Shown: positions 1 through 7,278, numbered from the stretch's first letter. The stretch is DNA of 8,918 nt from an uncultured Eubacteriales bacterium (GCA_959605275.1 CAUHFD010000112.1:1-8918), one strand, 5' to 3'. A program made the numbers and translations. Notes: generated by a model from the sequence alone, not told the origin.

Positions 1-2
1 TT

Positions 3-791
3 TCTTTGCTGTTAATATTTATTATAATTACATTTTTTTATGCAATTATTAAGTCTTTAAAGCCTTTTTAGGAAATTTATATTTTCCCTCCTCGATTCTG
101 GGTTGTAAAACCGACACTACATAACTTTTCTACTTTGTTTAAATTGTCTTCCAGCCTATGGGTGCCTTTTGGTCGATATTTACTCAACAGTTTCGGTGTG
201 GCAGCAATCTGTACGACCTTGCAGGTGATTTTTGCATCTATGGCAGCGTACCCGCTTTCCAAGTACGAGTTTCGGGGTAAAAACGCCACCTTTCAACTGA
301 TAGTTACAGCATTGTTGTTTACCGGAGAGGTTGTATTTTTGCCCCAGTATATTCTGATATCATGGTTTCGGATGCTGGACAGCTATTGGGCACTGATATT
401 GCCAAGCCTTGCCTATCCGTTAGGACTTTATCTAATGCGGCAGAATATGATTGGTTTTCCGGATTCGGTGATTGAGGCGGCGCGGATAGATGGCGCGCCG
501 GAACGTATCGTATTTTGGAAAATTGTGATGCCGAATATGAAACCTGTCTGGATGACCATGATTGTATTTTCCTTTGGCGCCATCTGGAGTCGGAGTGATA
601 CTTCCTATATTTATTCCGAGCAGCTTAAAGGTTTACCCAGCCTGTTGACTCAAATTTCTGCGAGCGGAATAGCTCGTGCCGGCGCAGGTGCAGCGGCAAC
701 AGTCATTTTAATGATTCCGCCAATTTTGATTTTTTTATTGACACAAAGCAAGGTGATTGAAACCATGGCAAATTCCGGATTAAAGGAATAG
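3..791 (+). pseudogene. Carbohydrate ABC transporter permease, MalG/AraQ type, interrupted by an in-frame TAG and cut by the left edge
   Basis: This is an inner-membrane permease subunit of a CUT1-type sugar importer. The frame is open from the left edge: residues coded at 3-50 make a hydrophobic helix (SLLLIFIIITFFYAII), followed by KSLKPF, a TAG stop at 69-71, then EIYIFPPRFWVVKPTLHNF. In this family the first helix is followed by a KPL(x)E(I/L)F-FPPRF-V-NPT stretch, so both sides of the TAG read as one protein in one frame. The coupling helix that contacts the ATPase is present: EAARIDGAPERIVFWKIVMP, from 474. The C-terminus (SGLKE) is normal for the family. The only start after the stop that gives a long product is TTG at 135 (218 residues), which has no clear Shine-Dalgarno and would lack helix 1. 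I therefore call it a probable pseudogene. A sequencing error or readthrough remains possible. The true start lies left of the window. Confidence 0.75.
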
Positions 792-793
792 AG

Positions 794-883
794 GTGAATG
801 AGAAGGCCTTGCAGCAAATTAAATCGGCAAGCAGGATAAATGGCTTATGCTCATGTAACACAAGCAGGCAGTATATACTGTGA
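794..883 (+). CDS. Possible 29-residue ORF in the gap after the first permease
   Basis: A GTG at 794 has an AAGGA element at 783-787, six bases upstream, and opens a 29-codon frame reading VNEKALQQIKSASRINGLCS and nine more residues before TGA at 881-883. I recognise no family. It fills most of the gap between the permease and the NHL gene. It may be chance, a decayed gene remnant, or a leader peptide. An overlapping ATG at 798 gives only 13 codons. Only the spacing and the ribosome-binding-like element support it. Confidence 0.15.
   Translation: MNEKALQQIKSASRINGLCSCNTSRQYIL
869..880. promoter_or_regulatory. Perfect 12-base palindrome (CAGTATATACTG), possible operator or -10 region
   Basis: CAGTATATACTG equals its own reverse complement and lies 49 bases before the preferred start of the NHL gene. 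It contains TATACT, a fair -10 hexamer, but I find no good -35 at 16-18 bases. It could be an operator or an internal promoter element in the largest untranslated gap of the operon. A chance palindrome is also possible. Confidence 0.2.
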
Positions 884-929
884 ACGAAAGAAAAACTCGT
901 ACAAAAGTTCAGAAAGGACTGGTCATGAA

Positions 930-2444
930 ATGCAAAAAAGAATCCGCTGTTTTTTGCTGTTGACATTTTGTCTGCTAATACCTGCGACCACTGTGTGTGC
1001 CGAAACACCTTACCGGTCTTATGACCGAACAGAATGGTCTACTCAGTTGGCGGCACCGGACGCATATGAACCGATGTTTACTGTAACTGGAACACAAGCA
1101 GGAAGCGGCAGCTTGCGAACACCCTCTGACTTTGCATTTGATAGCGCCGGTAGACTTTATATTGCTGATACTGGCAATAGCAGAATTGTGATTTTGGATC
1201 AGAACATGAAATTTGTGAAAGAAATCACCACCGTAACGGCTGAAAACGGGCAACAGGATCAATTGCTATCTCCAACATCGGTTTTTGTAACTGACGAGGG
1301 AATTATCTATCTGGCAGATGGTGATGCGGCGAGATGTTTAGCCATTACAGAAAATGGCAAAATTTTGCAGGAGTTTGTTAAACCGGAGGATAAAACTTTT
1401 ACTTCTGAAATATTCAGTCCGTTTAAAATTATGGTGGACTCTAAAAATATGATATATGTAATTTCTAAAAACGTGTTTCAGGGAATCATGCTATATGATG
1501 CACAGGGAACATTTCAGGGCTATTACGGTAGCCCGTCGGTTGATCCTTCTTTTCGGCTGTTGCTGGATCGCTTCTGGAAATCAGTGCTATCCAAAGAACA
1601 GCGAGAGGGACTTGCTCGGTATGTTCCGGTGGAGTATTCCAATTGTTGTCTGGATGAACAAGACTTTGTTTATGCGACTTTGTCGTATACCGATAGCAAT
1701 AAACAGCAGCTTCGCAGATTGAATTATATGGGCAACAATATTTTTCCTTACGTTGAAAACTTCGGGGAAGACGAGGTGTTTGATTACAAGCGAGAAAAAT
1801 GGTACACCAAGTTCACAGGCGTTGCGGTTGAAAGAAATTTTATCTTTGCACTGGATTCTCAGTGGCAGCGGATTTATATGTTTGATAAAGAGGGAAACCG
1901 ATTGGCAGTATTCGGCACTCAAGGAGAGCAACTCGGTTCTTTCCGAAGCGTACAAGCCATTTTGGTAAGAGACGGTGTCGTTTATGTGCTAGACCGATTA
2001 AAACAAAATATCACTGTGTTTGCTCCCACTGAATACGGGAAATTGATTATGGATGCGGTAACCTTATATAGTCAGGGAAAATACCAGGAAGCAATTGAGC
2101 CTTGGCAGGCAGTGCTTGCAAGAGACGCTAATAACCAGATGGCATATAGCGGTATTGGCGAAGCGATGATGAAAGCCGGGGATTATAAAGGAGCAGTTCA
2201 CAATTTCCGGTTGGCGTATAATTATGAACGGGAGTCGGTAGCCTTTGAATATTATCGTTCTCAGTTGTTGCGGGAGAATATCGGCATTATGGTTATCTTT
2301 ATGCTGATTCTGGTTGTTGCATTGATGCTGTTTACCAACCGAAAGTTTCTTGGGCTTTTAGGAAAAAAGCGGCGTGCCGCAAAAGAAAAGAGGGAACGCA
2401 GAGATGATAGAACGTCTTCAAATCATCGGAGGCGTATTGCGTAG
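930..2444 (+). CDS. Secreted, membrane-anchored NHL-repeat/TPR protein
   Basis: This is an extracytoplasmic protein of unknown biochemical role, found with Yip1 and DUF5696 genes in sugar-transport operons. I chose ATG 930 because it begins a signal peptide (MQKRIRCFLLLTFCLLIPA, cleavage probably after VCA) and has AAAGGA at 913-918. An in-frame ATG at 840 would add 30 residues ahead of the signal and lacks a well-spaced ribosome site. The 504-residue product shows propeller-like NHL strands near residues 62-95 (DSAGRLYIADTGNSRI), 114-150, 162-190, 294-325 and 337-365. Two TPR-like helical pairs follow (about 374-435, QGKYQEAIEPW and AGDYKGAVHNFRLAY). A transmembrane helix (about 451-470, IGIMVIFMLILVVALMLF) and a very basic tail end it. 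The propeller and TPRs should face outward, with the tail in the cytoplasm. Its last 41 bases overlap the next gene, so the final residues may not be original. NHL and TPR folds suggest protein or glycan binding rather than catalysis (inference). Confidence 0.85.
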   Translation: MQKRIRCFLLLTFCLLIPATTVCAETPYRSYDRTEWSTQLAAPDAYEPMFTVTGTQAGSGSLRTPSDFAFDSAGRLYIADTGNSRIVILDQNMKFVKEITTVTAENGQQDQLLSPTSVFVTDEGIIYLADGDAARCLAITENGKILQEFVKPEDKTFTSEIFSPFKIMVDSKNMIYVISKNVFQGIMLYDAQGTFQGYYGSPSVDPSFRLLLDRFWKSVLSKEQREGLARYVPVEYSNCCLDEQDFVYATLSYTDSNKQQLRRLNYMGNNIFPYVENFGEDEVFDYKREKWYTKFTGVAVERNFIFALDSQWQRIYMFDKEGNRLAVFGTQGEQLGSFRSVQAILVRDGVVYVLDRLKQNITVFAPTEYGKLIMDAVTLYSQGKYQEAIEPWQAVLARDANNQMAYSGIGEAMMKAGDYKGAVHNFRLAYNYERESVAFEYYRSQLLRENIGIMVIFMLILVVALMLFTNRKFLGLLGKKRRAAKEKRERRDDRTSSNHRRRIA

Positions 2445-3021
2445 ACCGGTGTCCGCCTATAATGAATTAAAGTATCGGCGCTATACTGATCGCTGGTTGG
2501 TTTTGGTGATTTTAGGACTCTGGTTTCTGATACGGATTCTGAAACGACAGTTTTACGGCTTTCGCTTTAACACACAAGATCCTAATGATTTCAGTCTATT
2601 GATTCAGTTGGCCACTACGGTTCTTCCATTTTTGTTGTTCATGATTGCAAACTGGGCGGTTTGCGCTCTCATGGACGGAGAGGGACGTTTTGGAGAAATT
2701 ACCACCTTTATGTCTATTGCTTTGGTGCCTTATCTTATATTTCAGTTGGTCGCCATTGGACTGTCAAATGTCATGGTGTTATCCGAGGGTGTTTTTTTAA
2801 CCAGCTTTGTCGGCGTTGGCATTTTGTGGAGCTTATTACTTTTTTTTCAAGGTCAGCGCATTGTACATAATTACAGCTCAGGCAAAACATTGGGAGCGAT
2901 TCTGCTCTCTGTCTGCGGTGTTGCAATCATCTTGGTGGTCCTGTTGCTGTTGTTTAGCTTAGCTCAACAGGTTATCTATTTTGTGGAAACGGTTTATTCA
3001 GAAATTATGTTTCGCAAGTAA
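2404..3021 (+). CDS. Yip1-family membrane protein
   Basis: A polytopic membrane protein of 205 residues with five predicted helices, at about residues 31-46, 65-90, 99-123, 131-149 and 160-185. The stretch DGEGRFGEITTFMSIALVPY (about 91-110) matches the G-G-F-E-----ALVPY signature I know from bacterial Yip1-domain proteins. ATG 2404 is preferred because AGGG at 2391-2394 lies nine bases upstream and the first residues (MIERLQIIGGVLRRPVSAYN) look like the family N-terminus. An earlier in-frame ATG at 2374 would lie deep inside the NHL gene. It overlaps the NHL gene by 41 bases and is 13 bases from the lipoprotein gene, so translational coupling is likely. The molecular function of bacterial Yip1 proteins is not established. 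Its steady presence beside DUF5696 and CUT1 genes suggests a membrane partner for that module (inference). Confidence 0.8.
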   Translation: MIERLQIIGGVLRRPVSAYNELKYRRYTDRWLVLVILGLWFLIRILKRQFYGFRFNTQDPNDFSLLIQLATTVLPFLLFMIANWAVCALMDGEGRFGEITTFMSIALVPYLIFQLVAIGLSNVMVLSEGVFLTSFVGVGILWSLLLFFQGQRIVHNYSSGKTLGAILLSVCGVAIILVVLLLLFSLAQQVIYFVETVYSEIMFRK

Positions 3022-3026
3022 GGGGG
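3020..3026 (+). promoter_or_regulatory. Shine-Dalgarno (AAGGGGG) that decides the TTG start of the DUF5696 gene
   Basis: AAGGGGG overlaps the stop region of the Yip1 gene and lies eight bases before TTG 3035. The TTG is followed at once by a lipoprotein signal peptide. The longer in-frame possibility from 2981 would put 18 extra residues, still inside the Yip1 gene, ahead of that signal. Confidence 0.7.
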
Positions 3027-3034
3027 TAGCGGTT

Positions 3035-5278
3035 TTGAAAAAATTTTTAGCTGGGATCGCGATACTTTTACTGCTTTCAGGCTGCGGCAGTACCCTGACC
3101 ATAGATATTCCATTGGCGACAGAAGATCTGGATACTAAAGCGGTCGTATTATTTTCGGGGCAGTATATGCCGCATGCAGCGCCGGAGGGAATGGAGCTTG
3201 TGGCGCAAAAAGGATTTGCTGCCATGTTCGCCAACCTTGAAACAGGTCACTTTGCTATTGAAGATATGCGAACGGGGGCACTATATTACAGTACTCCTCC
3301 TGATGCAGATGCCGATGGAACCGCTTTTGGAACAGAAAAAGAAGCGTTGCAGTCTGAAATTTTGGTGACAGATATTGTAGAAAGCGATGGATTGGTAGAG
3401 ACTAAAAGTTCCTATGGCGATTCGCTATTAAAGGGCGGAATCGTTGTCAACAAAACAGAGAACGGCATTCAAGTGCTTTATAAATTTATGGAGGAAAAAT
3501 ATGCCATTCCGGTGGAATATCTTTTGTGCGAAGATGGATTCCGTGCGCGGGTGCTTTGTGACAAAATCGTAGAACAAGGTACAGAACGAATCTATCAGAT
3601 TAGCGTACTGCCTTTTTTTGGAGCAAAGACGGTTGCGGACAAGGATGGCTTTTTGTTGGTACCGGACGGAAGTGGCGCGGTTATGCGGTTCAATGCACAG
3701 CGTACCGAATTTCCTTCCTATACAGCTCGGCTATATGGAAATGATTATTTGACGGTGGAAGACTACTCCGGCAATCGACAAGAAAACTGTTTGCTTCCTT
3801 TCATTGGACTGCAGGGTCAAAACAACGGCTTTTTGGCTGTAGCGGACAACGGAGCGGCATATGCTTCTGTTTATGCGGAACGCGCTGGCAAAGCAACGGA
3901 TTATAACCATATTTATTTCAGCTTTCATACCCGAAGTCAACAAATATCCCGTATTGGCAATCCGGAAGCTTTTACCACAAAAACAGTGTATGTTTATGAA
4001 CAAGAACCCATTGCAATCGGAACCATCAGCACCCGATACTATCTGTTTGAGGCCGGACCCGCTGAGGGACTGGGAAAAATGGCGGAAATCGCTGGAAATA
4101 TAGTTCGGCGACTTTCTGGCGAATCTTCGGGAAAAGCAGAAGAAACCGGTCTGTACCTTTCTATATTGGGAGGATATCGAAGTAAAAAGTCGGTATTGGG
4201 GTTTCGGGTAAATACCACTGAAGTAATGACCTCTTTGTCCGATGTTCCGTTAATGAAGAACGAATTGGAGAAAGCCGGTGTAGATTCGTTTGCTCTAGTT
4301 TTTCATGGACTGGAAACAAACGAACTGAGGGGCAAAATTGGTAGAACTTTTCAGATTGATGGGGCAATCGGGAATCAAAAGCAGTGGCAGGAGTTAGCCA
4401 AACAGTTTTCCGGACGTTTGTACTTGAATACGAATGGCGTTACTTTTTTTGAGTCGGGAAACGGGATTAAAACAGAACACGCTGCTATCCGTGACCTTAG
4501 CTTGAATAAATACCGGCTGGTGTCCTATAAACGGAACACCTGGCATCCTGACGATGACCAGCCGGAACGTTTTTTATTGACGCCGAGACTGGCTTCTGGC
4601 TACTTGCTCTCTATGGCGGATAGCGTTTCGGCTACAGGCGCGGGTCTTTGCATGGAAGACTATGGACAAATGTTGTACGGTGATTTTTCGGAAAACGGGA
4701 TTCGGCGCGGACAGACAGCAGGTCTGGTGCAGGAAACCGTGAAACAAATTTCTCAAAAGCTTCCTGTATTGGCAAAAAATGCCAATTATGACGCAGCGCT
4801 CTATGCAGATGTTTTACTGGATACACCGGCTTATAGTAGCGAATATGACGTACTAGACGAAAGTGTGCCTTTTTACCAGATGGTGATGTCCGGTATGAAA
4901 CAGGTTGTTTCTCGTCCCCTTAATACCTACGGCAGTTTTCAAAAAGAGTTTCTACAATGTATCAAGTGTGGGATGATTCCTCAGTTTGAATTGGTTTACA
5001 GAAACATGGAGCAACTGAAAGAAAGCGGTCTGGACAGCTTTTATGCCGCAGATTTTTCCTATTGGAAAGGGCAGGTTGCAGAAAAGTATCAGGAGTACCA
5101 CACGCTTTATGAAAAAATAAAAGGGCAGCAGATAACTGGTTTTCGGCAGTTAGAGGAAGGTGTTTCCCAGACTGATTATGAAAATGGCATATCTGTACTT
5201 GTAAATCAGACTGAGCAGACTTATCAAGCGGACAAAACGGAGGTACCGCCAATGGCATATGTTTTCATTGGTATGTAA
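3035..5278 (+). CDS. DUF5696-type surface lipoprotein
   Basis: A 747-residue lipoprotein anchored on the outer face of the membrane. The signal peptide MKKFLAGIAILLLLSGC carries the lipobox LSGC, with the lipidated cysteine at residue 17. The start is TTG, set by AAGGGGG eight bases upstream. The mature protein has a beta-rich N-terminal half (for example FLLVPDGSGAVMRF near 206) and a C-terminal half that I recognise as the DUF5696 pattern. That half includes HPDDDQPERFLLTPRLASGY near 504, an acidic pair in CMEDYGQMLYGDF (E541, D542), and the DESVPFYQMVMSG block at 608-620. The layout resembles a (beta/alpha)8 glycosidase-like fold, with the acidic residues as candidate active-site residues. 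That is inference: no activity is established for DUF5696 that I know of. A C-terminal beta segment (YENGISVLVNQTEQTY) closes it. It sits between the Yip1 gene and a permease pair, which fits a role in glycan binding or trimming before import. Confidence 0.85.
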   Translation: MKKFLAGIAILLLLSGCGSTLTIDIPLATEDLDTKAVVLFSGQYMPHAAPEGMELVAQKGFAAMFANLETGHFAIEDMRTGALYYSTPPDADADGTAFGTEKEALQSEILVTDIVESDGLVETKSSYGDSLLKGGIVVNKTENGIQVLYKFMEEKYAIPVEYLLCEDGFRARVLCDKIVEQGTERIYQISVLPFFGAKTVADKDGFLLVPDGSGAVMRFNAQRTEFPSYTARLYGNDYLTVEDYSGNRQENCLLPFIGLQGQNNGFLAVADNGAAYASVYAERAGKATDYNHIYFSFHTRSQQISRIGNPEAFTTKTVYVYEQEPIAIGTISTRYYLFEAGPAEGLGKMAEIAGNIVRRLSGESSGKAEETGLYLSILGGYRSKKSVLGFRVNTTEVMTSLSDVPLMKNELEKAGVDSFALVFHGLETNELRGKIGRTFQIDGAIGNQKQWQELAKQFSGRLYLNTNGVTFFESGNGIKTEHAAIRDLSLNKYRLVSYKRNTWHPDDDQPERFLLTPRLASGYLLSMADSVSATGAGLCMEDYGQMLYGDFSENGIRRGQTAGLVQETVKQISQKLPVLAKNANYDAALYADVLLDTPAYSSEYDVLDESVPFYQMVMSGMKQVVSRPLNTYGSFQKEFLQCIKCGMIPQFELVYRNMEQLKESGLDSFYAADFSYWKGQVAEKYQEYHTLYEKIKGQQITGFRQLEEGVSQTDYENGISVLVNQTEQTYQADKTEVPPMAYVFIGM

Positions 5279-5363
5279 AGGAAACAGAAACAACTGACAG
5301 AAAAGGGTATTGTGTGCGTCATTTGGCTTATGGAGCGATTGATATTGAAGGCGGGGAGATATT
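5279..5363 (+). other. 85-base gap holding a second-frame open stretch that ends in an ATGA overlap
   Basis: After the DUF5696 stop, another frame stays open from 5215 to a TGA at 5365-5367. Residues from 5269 read WYVKETETTDRKGYCVRHLA and continue to EGGEIL. That stop overlaps the next gene's ATG as ATGA. No good start codon with a ribosome site lies within it, so if it is coding it would have to be an out-of-frame extension of the DUF5696 gene. No terminator or convincing promoter is visible in the gap. Confidence 0.25.
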
Positions 5364-6272
5364 ATGACGGGAGCTGTTACCAGAACAGGAAAAAGGCGGT
5401 TGTCATATGAGCGAAAAAAAAGCAGGGTTGGGCTGTATTTCCTGATTCCATGGATAATTGGTTTTTTGTTATTTTTTCTGATTCCCGCAATCGGTTCCCT
5501 GACCTATAGCGTTGGGAAAATTGATGCGGAAACAGGCTTTGGAATTCAATTTGTCGGGTTTGAACATTATATCAAGGCATTTACGGAGGACAGCCAGTTT
5601 GTACCGTTGCTGCTCAATTCTATTCCACCAATGGTGTATCAAGTGCCGATTATTGTAATTTTCAGTTTGTTTCTAGCGTTGATTATCAATCAGAAATTTT
5701 TTGGAAGAACATTTGCCCGCGCAGTTTTTTTTCTACCTATTGTAATTGCCAGCGGCATGGTGATTTCCATTATTCGCGGGGATGCCTTTTCCCAAATGTT
5801 GATGCAGAATACCAGTTCCTCTCATTTGTTCCAGAGCGAGATGTTGAGCATTTTGCTCAAAGAGATGGAGATAGCACCGGAGGTAGTCAGCTTCATCACC
5901 AAAATGGTAGATAGCATATTTGAACTAATTTGGAAATCCGGCATTCAGACATTACTGTTTTTGGCTGCTTTGCAGACAATTTCGCCCAGTATGTATGAGG
6001 CCGCAAAAATGGAAGGTGGAACCGCTTGGGAAAACTTTTGGAAGATTACTTTTCCTATGGTTTCTCCAACTATTCTCATTAATTTGATTTATTCTATTAT
6101 TGACAACTTTTCGGATTACAGCAACCAGGTTGTTACTTATATTAATTCATTTTCACAGCAGGCCATGTTTGAATATAGTTCTGCATTGACATGGGTTTAT
6201 GCGTTGCTGATGCTGGCTTTTGTGGCACTAGTTTATGTAGTGGTAAATCGGTTTGTTTATTATGAAGTCTGA
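5364..6272 (+). CDS. Sugar ABC transporter permease, MalF/LplB type
   Basis: This inner-membrane subunit forms half of the channel of a CUT1-type sugar importer, at 302 residues the usual family length. ATG 5364 has GGGGAG at 5353-5358, five bases upstream. The first helix (about 24-50, YFLIPWIIGFLLFFLIPAIG) is typical of MalF/UgpA-like proteins. More helices follow near 88-110, 116-137, 183-207, 236-252 and at the C-terminus (ALTWVYALLMLAFVALVYVV). The EAA loop that docks on the ATPase is YEAAKMEGGTAWENFWKITF, residues 211-230, with the conserved glycine in place. It lies 16 bases before its MalG-like partner, so the two are very likely cotranslated as a heterodimer. Substrate cannot be read from the sequence. 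LplB-like permeases are often annotated for oligosaccharides or uronides. Confidence 0.92.
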   Translation: MTGAVTRTGKRRLSYERKKSRVGLYFLIPWIIGFLLFFLIPAIGSLTYSVGKIDAETGFGIQFVGFEHYIKAFTEDSQFVPLLLNSIPPMVYQVPIIVIFSLFLALIINQKFFGRTFARAVFFLPIVIASGMVISIIRGDAFSQMLMQNTSSSHLFQSEMLSILLKEMEIAPEVVSFITKMVDSIFELIWKSGIQTLLFLAALQTISPSMYEAAKMEGGTAWENFWKITFPMVSPTILINLIYSIIDNFSDYSNQVVTYINSFSQQAMFEYSSALTWVYALLMLAFVALVYVVVNRFVYYEV

Positions 6273-6274
6273 AC

Positions 6275-6282
6275 GGGGGTGG
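6275..6282 (+). promoter_or_regulatory. Probable Shine-Dalgarno (GGGGGTGG) for the second MalG-type permease
   Basis: This G-rich stretch begins just after the TGA of the upstream permease and ends six bases before TTG 6289. No comparable element precedes the alternative in-frame ATG at 6262, which would overlap the upstream gene by 11 bases. This is why I favour the TTG start, with moderate certainty. Confidence 0.5.
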
Positions 6283-6288
6283 AATTTG

Positions 6289-7278
6289 TTGGATATCACA
6301 CAATTTAAGGCACGTCTTATTCGTGCAAAATCCGATCCGTTTGCACGAAAAACATTGGCCGGAAAATTCCTTCAGGCGGGATGGTATTTTTTGCGGATGT
6401 TACTGGTATTCGGACTTTGCTTTGTCTTGCTATATCCGTTACTTTATATGCTAAGTATGACTTTTCGCCCAGTAGCGGAATCTTATGATCCGGCAGTGAT
6501 CTGGGTGCCAAAGCATTTTACTTTAGATAATATCCGAGAAGCCATACGATATATGAACTATGGTGAATCCATCCTGAATTCCGTGCTGATTCATATTGTG
6601 AGTTCTCTATTCCAAGTTGCAGTTTGCGCCGTGACGGGTTATGGCTTTGCTCGGTTTGCGTTTCGCGGTAAGAAGATATTGTTTAGTATGGTTTTGTTTA
6701 CGTTGCTTTTGCCGCCTCAGGTGACTATTATTCCTTTGTCCCGGGTATTTTCCTCTTTCGACTTTATGGGACTTGGAAAACTGACTGGCTTGTTTGGAGC
6801 TGGATTCGAGTTAAACCTATTGGATACGCCGCTTACCTTTTATTTGCCGGCTCTGTTTGGCGCCGGTATTAAGTCGGGATTGTTCATCTTTATTTTTCGG
6901 CAATTTTTTCGGGGGTTGCCTAAAGAACTGGAGGATGCGGCTGCCATTGACGGATGTGGCTTTTTTCAGACATTTCTCAAAATTATTCTTCCGAACGCTG
7001 CGGCGGTTTGTCTGACGGCTGTGATTTTATCCATTGTTTGGTATTGGAATGATTATTTTTACAGTTCTTTGTTTGTCCCAAATTTTCCGACAGTAAGCCT
7101 ATCACTGTCAAATCTGAGTGGTGCTTATGCGGCTGAGCACGTCATGCGTGATCCATTTGACACCATTACGCTGATGCAGGCGGGCGCATTGTTGACAGTT
7201 ACACCAATTTTGGTGATGTATCTGATTTTACAGCGCTTTTTTGTACAGGGAGTAGAACGGTCAGGCCTGGTTGGATAA
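6289..7278 (+). CDS. Carbohydrate ABC transporter permease, MalG/YtcP type
   Basis: This second channel subunit pairs with the MalF-like protein just upstream. From TTG 6289 it has 329 residues. ATG 6262 would give nine more and is the main alternative start. Helices are seen near residues 36-57 (MLLVFGLCFVLLYPLLYML), 95-118, 129-150, 182-205, 238-258 and near the C-terminus (MQAGALLTVTPILVMYLILQ). The EAA loop is ELEDAAAIDGCGFFQTFLKI, residues 213-232, followed by ILP. It is longer than the usual 270-300 residues. The extra length comes from a cytoplasmic N-terminal extension of about 35 residues and an insertion (about 160-190, including FGAGFELNLLDTP) between two helices. The C-terminus (GVERSGLVG) is typical. 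No frame defect is visible, unlike the MalG-like gene at the left edge. Confidence 0.92.
   Translation: MDITQFKARLIRAKSDPFARKTLAGKFLQAGWYFLRMLLVFGLCFVLLYPLLYMLSMTFRPVAESYDPAVIWVPKHFTLDNIREAIRYMNYGESILNSVLIHIVSSLFQVAVCAVTGYGFARFAFRGKKILFSMVLFTLLLPPQVTIIPLSRVFSSFDFMGLGKLTGLFGAGFELNLLDTPLTFYLPALFGAGIKSGLFIFIFRQFFRGLPKELEDAAAIDGCGFFQTFLKIILPNAAAVCLTAVILSIVWYWNDYFYSSLFVPNFPTVSLSLSNLSGAYAAEHVMRDPFDTITLMQAGALLTVTPILVMYLILQRFFVQGVERSGLVG

Noticed and set aside
69..71. TAG as a pyrrolysine codon, prompted by the methyltransferase-like gene downstream
   Set aside because: Pyrrolysine is known from methylamine methyltransferases, not sugar permeases, and the downstream protein is of the MtaA type, which does not need it. 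TAG is also used as the normal stop of three genes here.
738..743. TTGACA hexamer near the end of the first permease, as a -35 element
   Set aside because: No TATAAT-like hexamer lies 16-18 bases downstream; it is explained as coding sequence.
960..965. TTGACA in the NHL gene signal peptide region
   Set aside because: The only -10-like sequence (TAATAC at 976) is 10 bases away, too close, and both lie inside the coding region.
1587..1955. 122-codon open frame on the - strand inside the NHL gene
   Set aside because: It is antisense to well-formed propeller repeats, with no motif or ribosome site.
7192..7197. TTGACA near the end of the second MalG-like permease, as a promoter for the URO-D-like gene
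   Set aside because: The bases at -10 spacing (around GATGTAT) match the consensus poorly.
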